Origin: Erythrobacter sp. CCH5-A1
GTDB lineage: Bacteria > Pseudomonadota > Alphaproteobacteria > Sphingomonadales > Sphingomonadaceae
Assembly: GCF_001557115.1 (NCBI RefSeq)
Contig: NZ_LSKQ01000162.1
Location: 1-6,637, forward strand
Direction of reading: 5' to 3'
Length of the DNA stretch: 6,637 bases
A program made the translations under genes and the position numbers. This document shows positions 6,370-6,637 of this stretch, piece by piece (position 1 is the first letter of the stretch; every line of letters begins with the position of its first letter). The notes below the pieces were generated by a model, which was not told the DNA's origin, did no database searches, and saw nothing but the letters and a program-made list of their open reading frames with translations.

Positions 6370-6637
6370 ATGACGACCTTGCAGACCGTTGTTGAACTGC
6401 CTGGGTTCCAGCGGCGCGCCAAGGCCATCATGAGCGATAGCGAACGCATCAGCCTCATTGGCTACATCGCGGCAAACCCGGAAGCGGGCGTGTCGCTGGG
6501 CGGTGGATTGCGCAAGGTCCGGATCCCGCGTGAAGGTGGCGGCAAAAGCGGTGGTCATTGCACCATCTATGTCTTCGGCGGCCGGCATATGCCGATCTAC
6601 CTGATCACCGTCTTCGCCAAGAACGAGAAGGACAATC
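6370..6637 (+). CDS. RelE/HigB-family toxin of a type II toxin-antitoxin system, 3' truncated by window edge
   Basis: The frame runs to the window edge without a stop; 89 residues are visible of roughly 105-115 usual. It resembles the RelE-like toxin group COG4737 (HigB-2 type): an N-terminal helix region (LPGFQRRAKAIMSDSERISLI), then GGGLRKVRIPREGGGKSGG and the strand block IYLITVFAKNEKDN. Such toxins are ribosome-dependent mRNA nucleases that stop translation and are held by a partner antitoxin, often encoded just downstream. In most relatives an arginine follows the KSGG motif (as in GGxRVIY), corresponding to catalytic Arg61 of E. coli RelE. Here the sequence is KSGGHCTIY with Cys64, so activity may be altered. 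I prefer the ATG at 6370 over the in-frame ATG at 6361, because the promoter would place the first transcribed base on it. Neither ATG has a clear Shine-Dalgarno. Confidence 0.8.
   Translation, partial: MTTLQTVVELPGFQRRAKAIMSDSERISLIGYIAANPEAGVSLGGGLRKVRIPREGGGKSGGHCTIYVFGGRHMPIYLITVFAKNEKDN

Noticed and set aside
5717..6373. A 218-codon plus-strand frame opposite the hydrolase lipoprotein.
   Set aside because: It reads as the antisense of the hydrolase, rich in Arg, His and Gly, with no domain. It also runs through the toxin promoter region.
6340..6588. An 82-codon minus-strand frame opposite the toxin gene.
   Set aside because: It has no motif, while the plus strand carries recognisable RelE/HigB-type signatures.

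Overview
The window looks like a piece of a GC-rich alphaproteobacterial chromosome, most likely from the sphingomonads (Erythrobacteraceae or Sphingomonadaceae). This rests on base composition, the density of TonB-dependent receptors and the protein style; no rRNA or marker gene is present to prove it. Four genes on the minus strand read right to left. They are flanked by a broken insertion sequence on the left and the start of a toxin gene on the right, both on the plus strand.

Left part (1-1578): the 3' end of an IS3-family transposase gene, cut by the window edge. The IS has inserted into a TonB-dependent siderophore receptor gene that runs towards it, so the receptor keeps only its signal peptide, TonB box, plug and the first barrel strands. 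The receptor also carries an independent lesion, a one-base frameshift inside the signal peptide, so it looks doubly dead. Its upstream gap holds a strong hairpin and an AT-rich patch.

Centre (1579-4240): a complete 766-residue FecA-like outer-membrane receptor without the N-terminal signalling domain. It has a good ribosome binding site and a Fur-box-like palindrome about 35 bases before its start. The 361-base stretch upstream holds no convincing gene.

Right part (4241-6214): two genes 24 bases apart, probably one operon. The first encodes a lipoprotein of the alpha/beta hydrolase fold with an intact Ser-Asp-His triad, starting at a GTG with a perfect Shine-Dalgarno. The second encodes a group A FAD-dependent monooxygenase with a degenerate DG motif. 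Their substrate is unknown.

Right edge (6333-6637): the start of a RelE/HigB-type toxin gene, divergent from the operon. Its putative promoter overlaps a perfect inverted repeat, and the best ATG sits where transcription should begin, suggesting a leaderless message. The antitoxin gene, if present, would lie beyond the window. I found no CRISPR array, tRNA or rRNA, and nothing I would call a wholly new system. The most informative observations are the two-hit decay of the siderophore receptor, the unusual residues at key positions in the transposase, toxin and monooxygenase, and the compact toxin control region.
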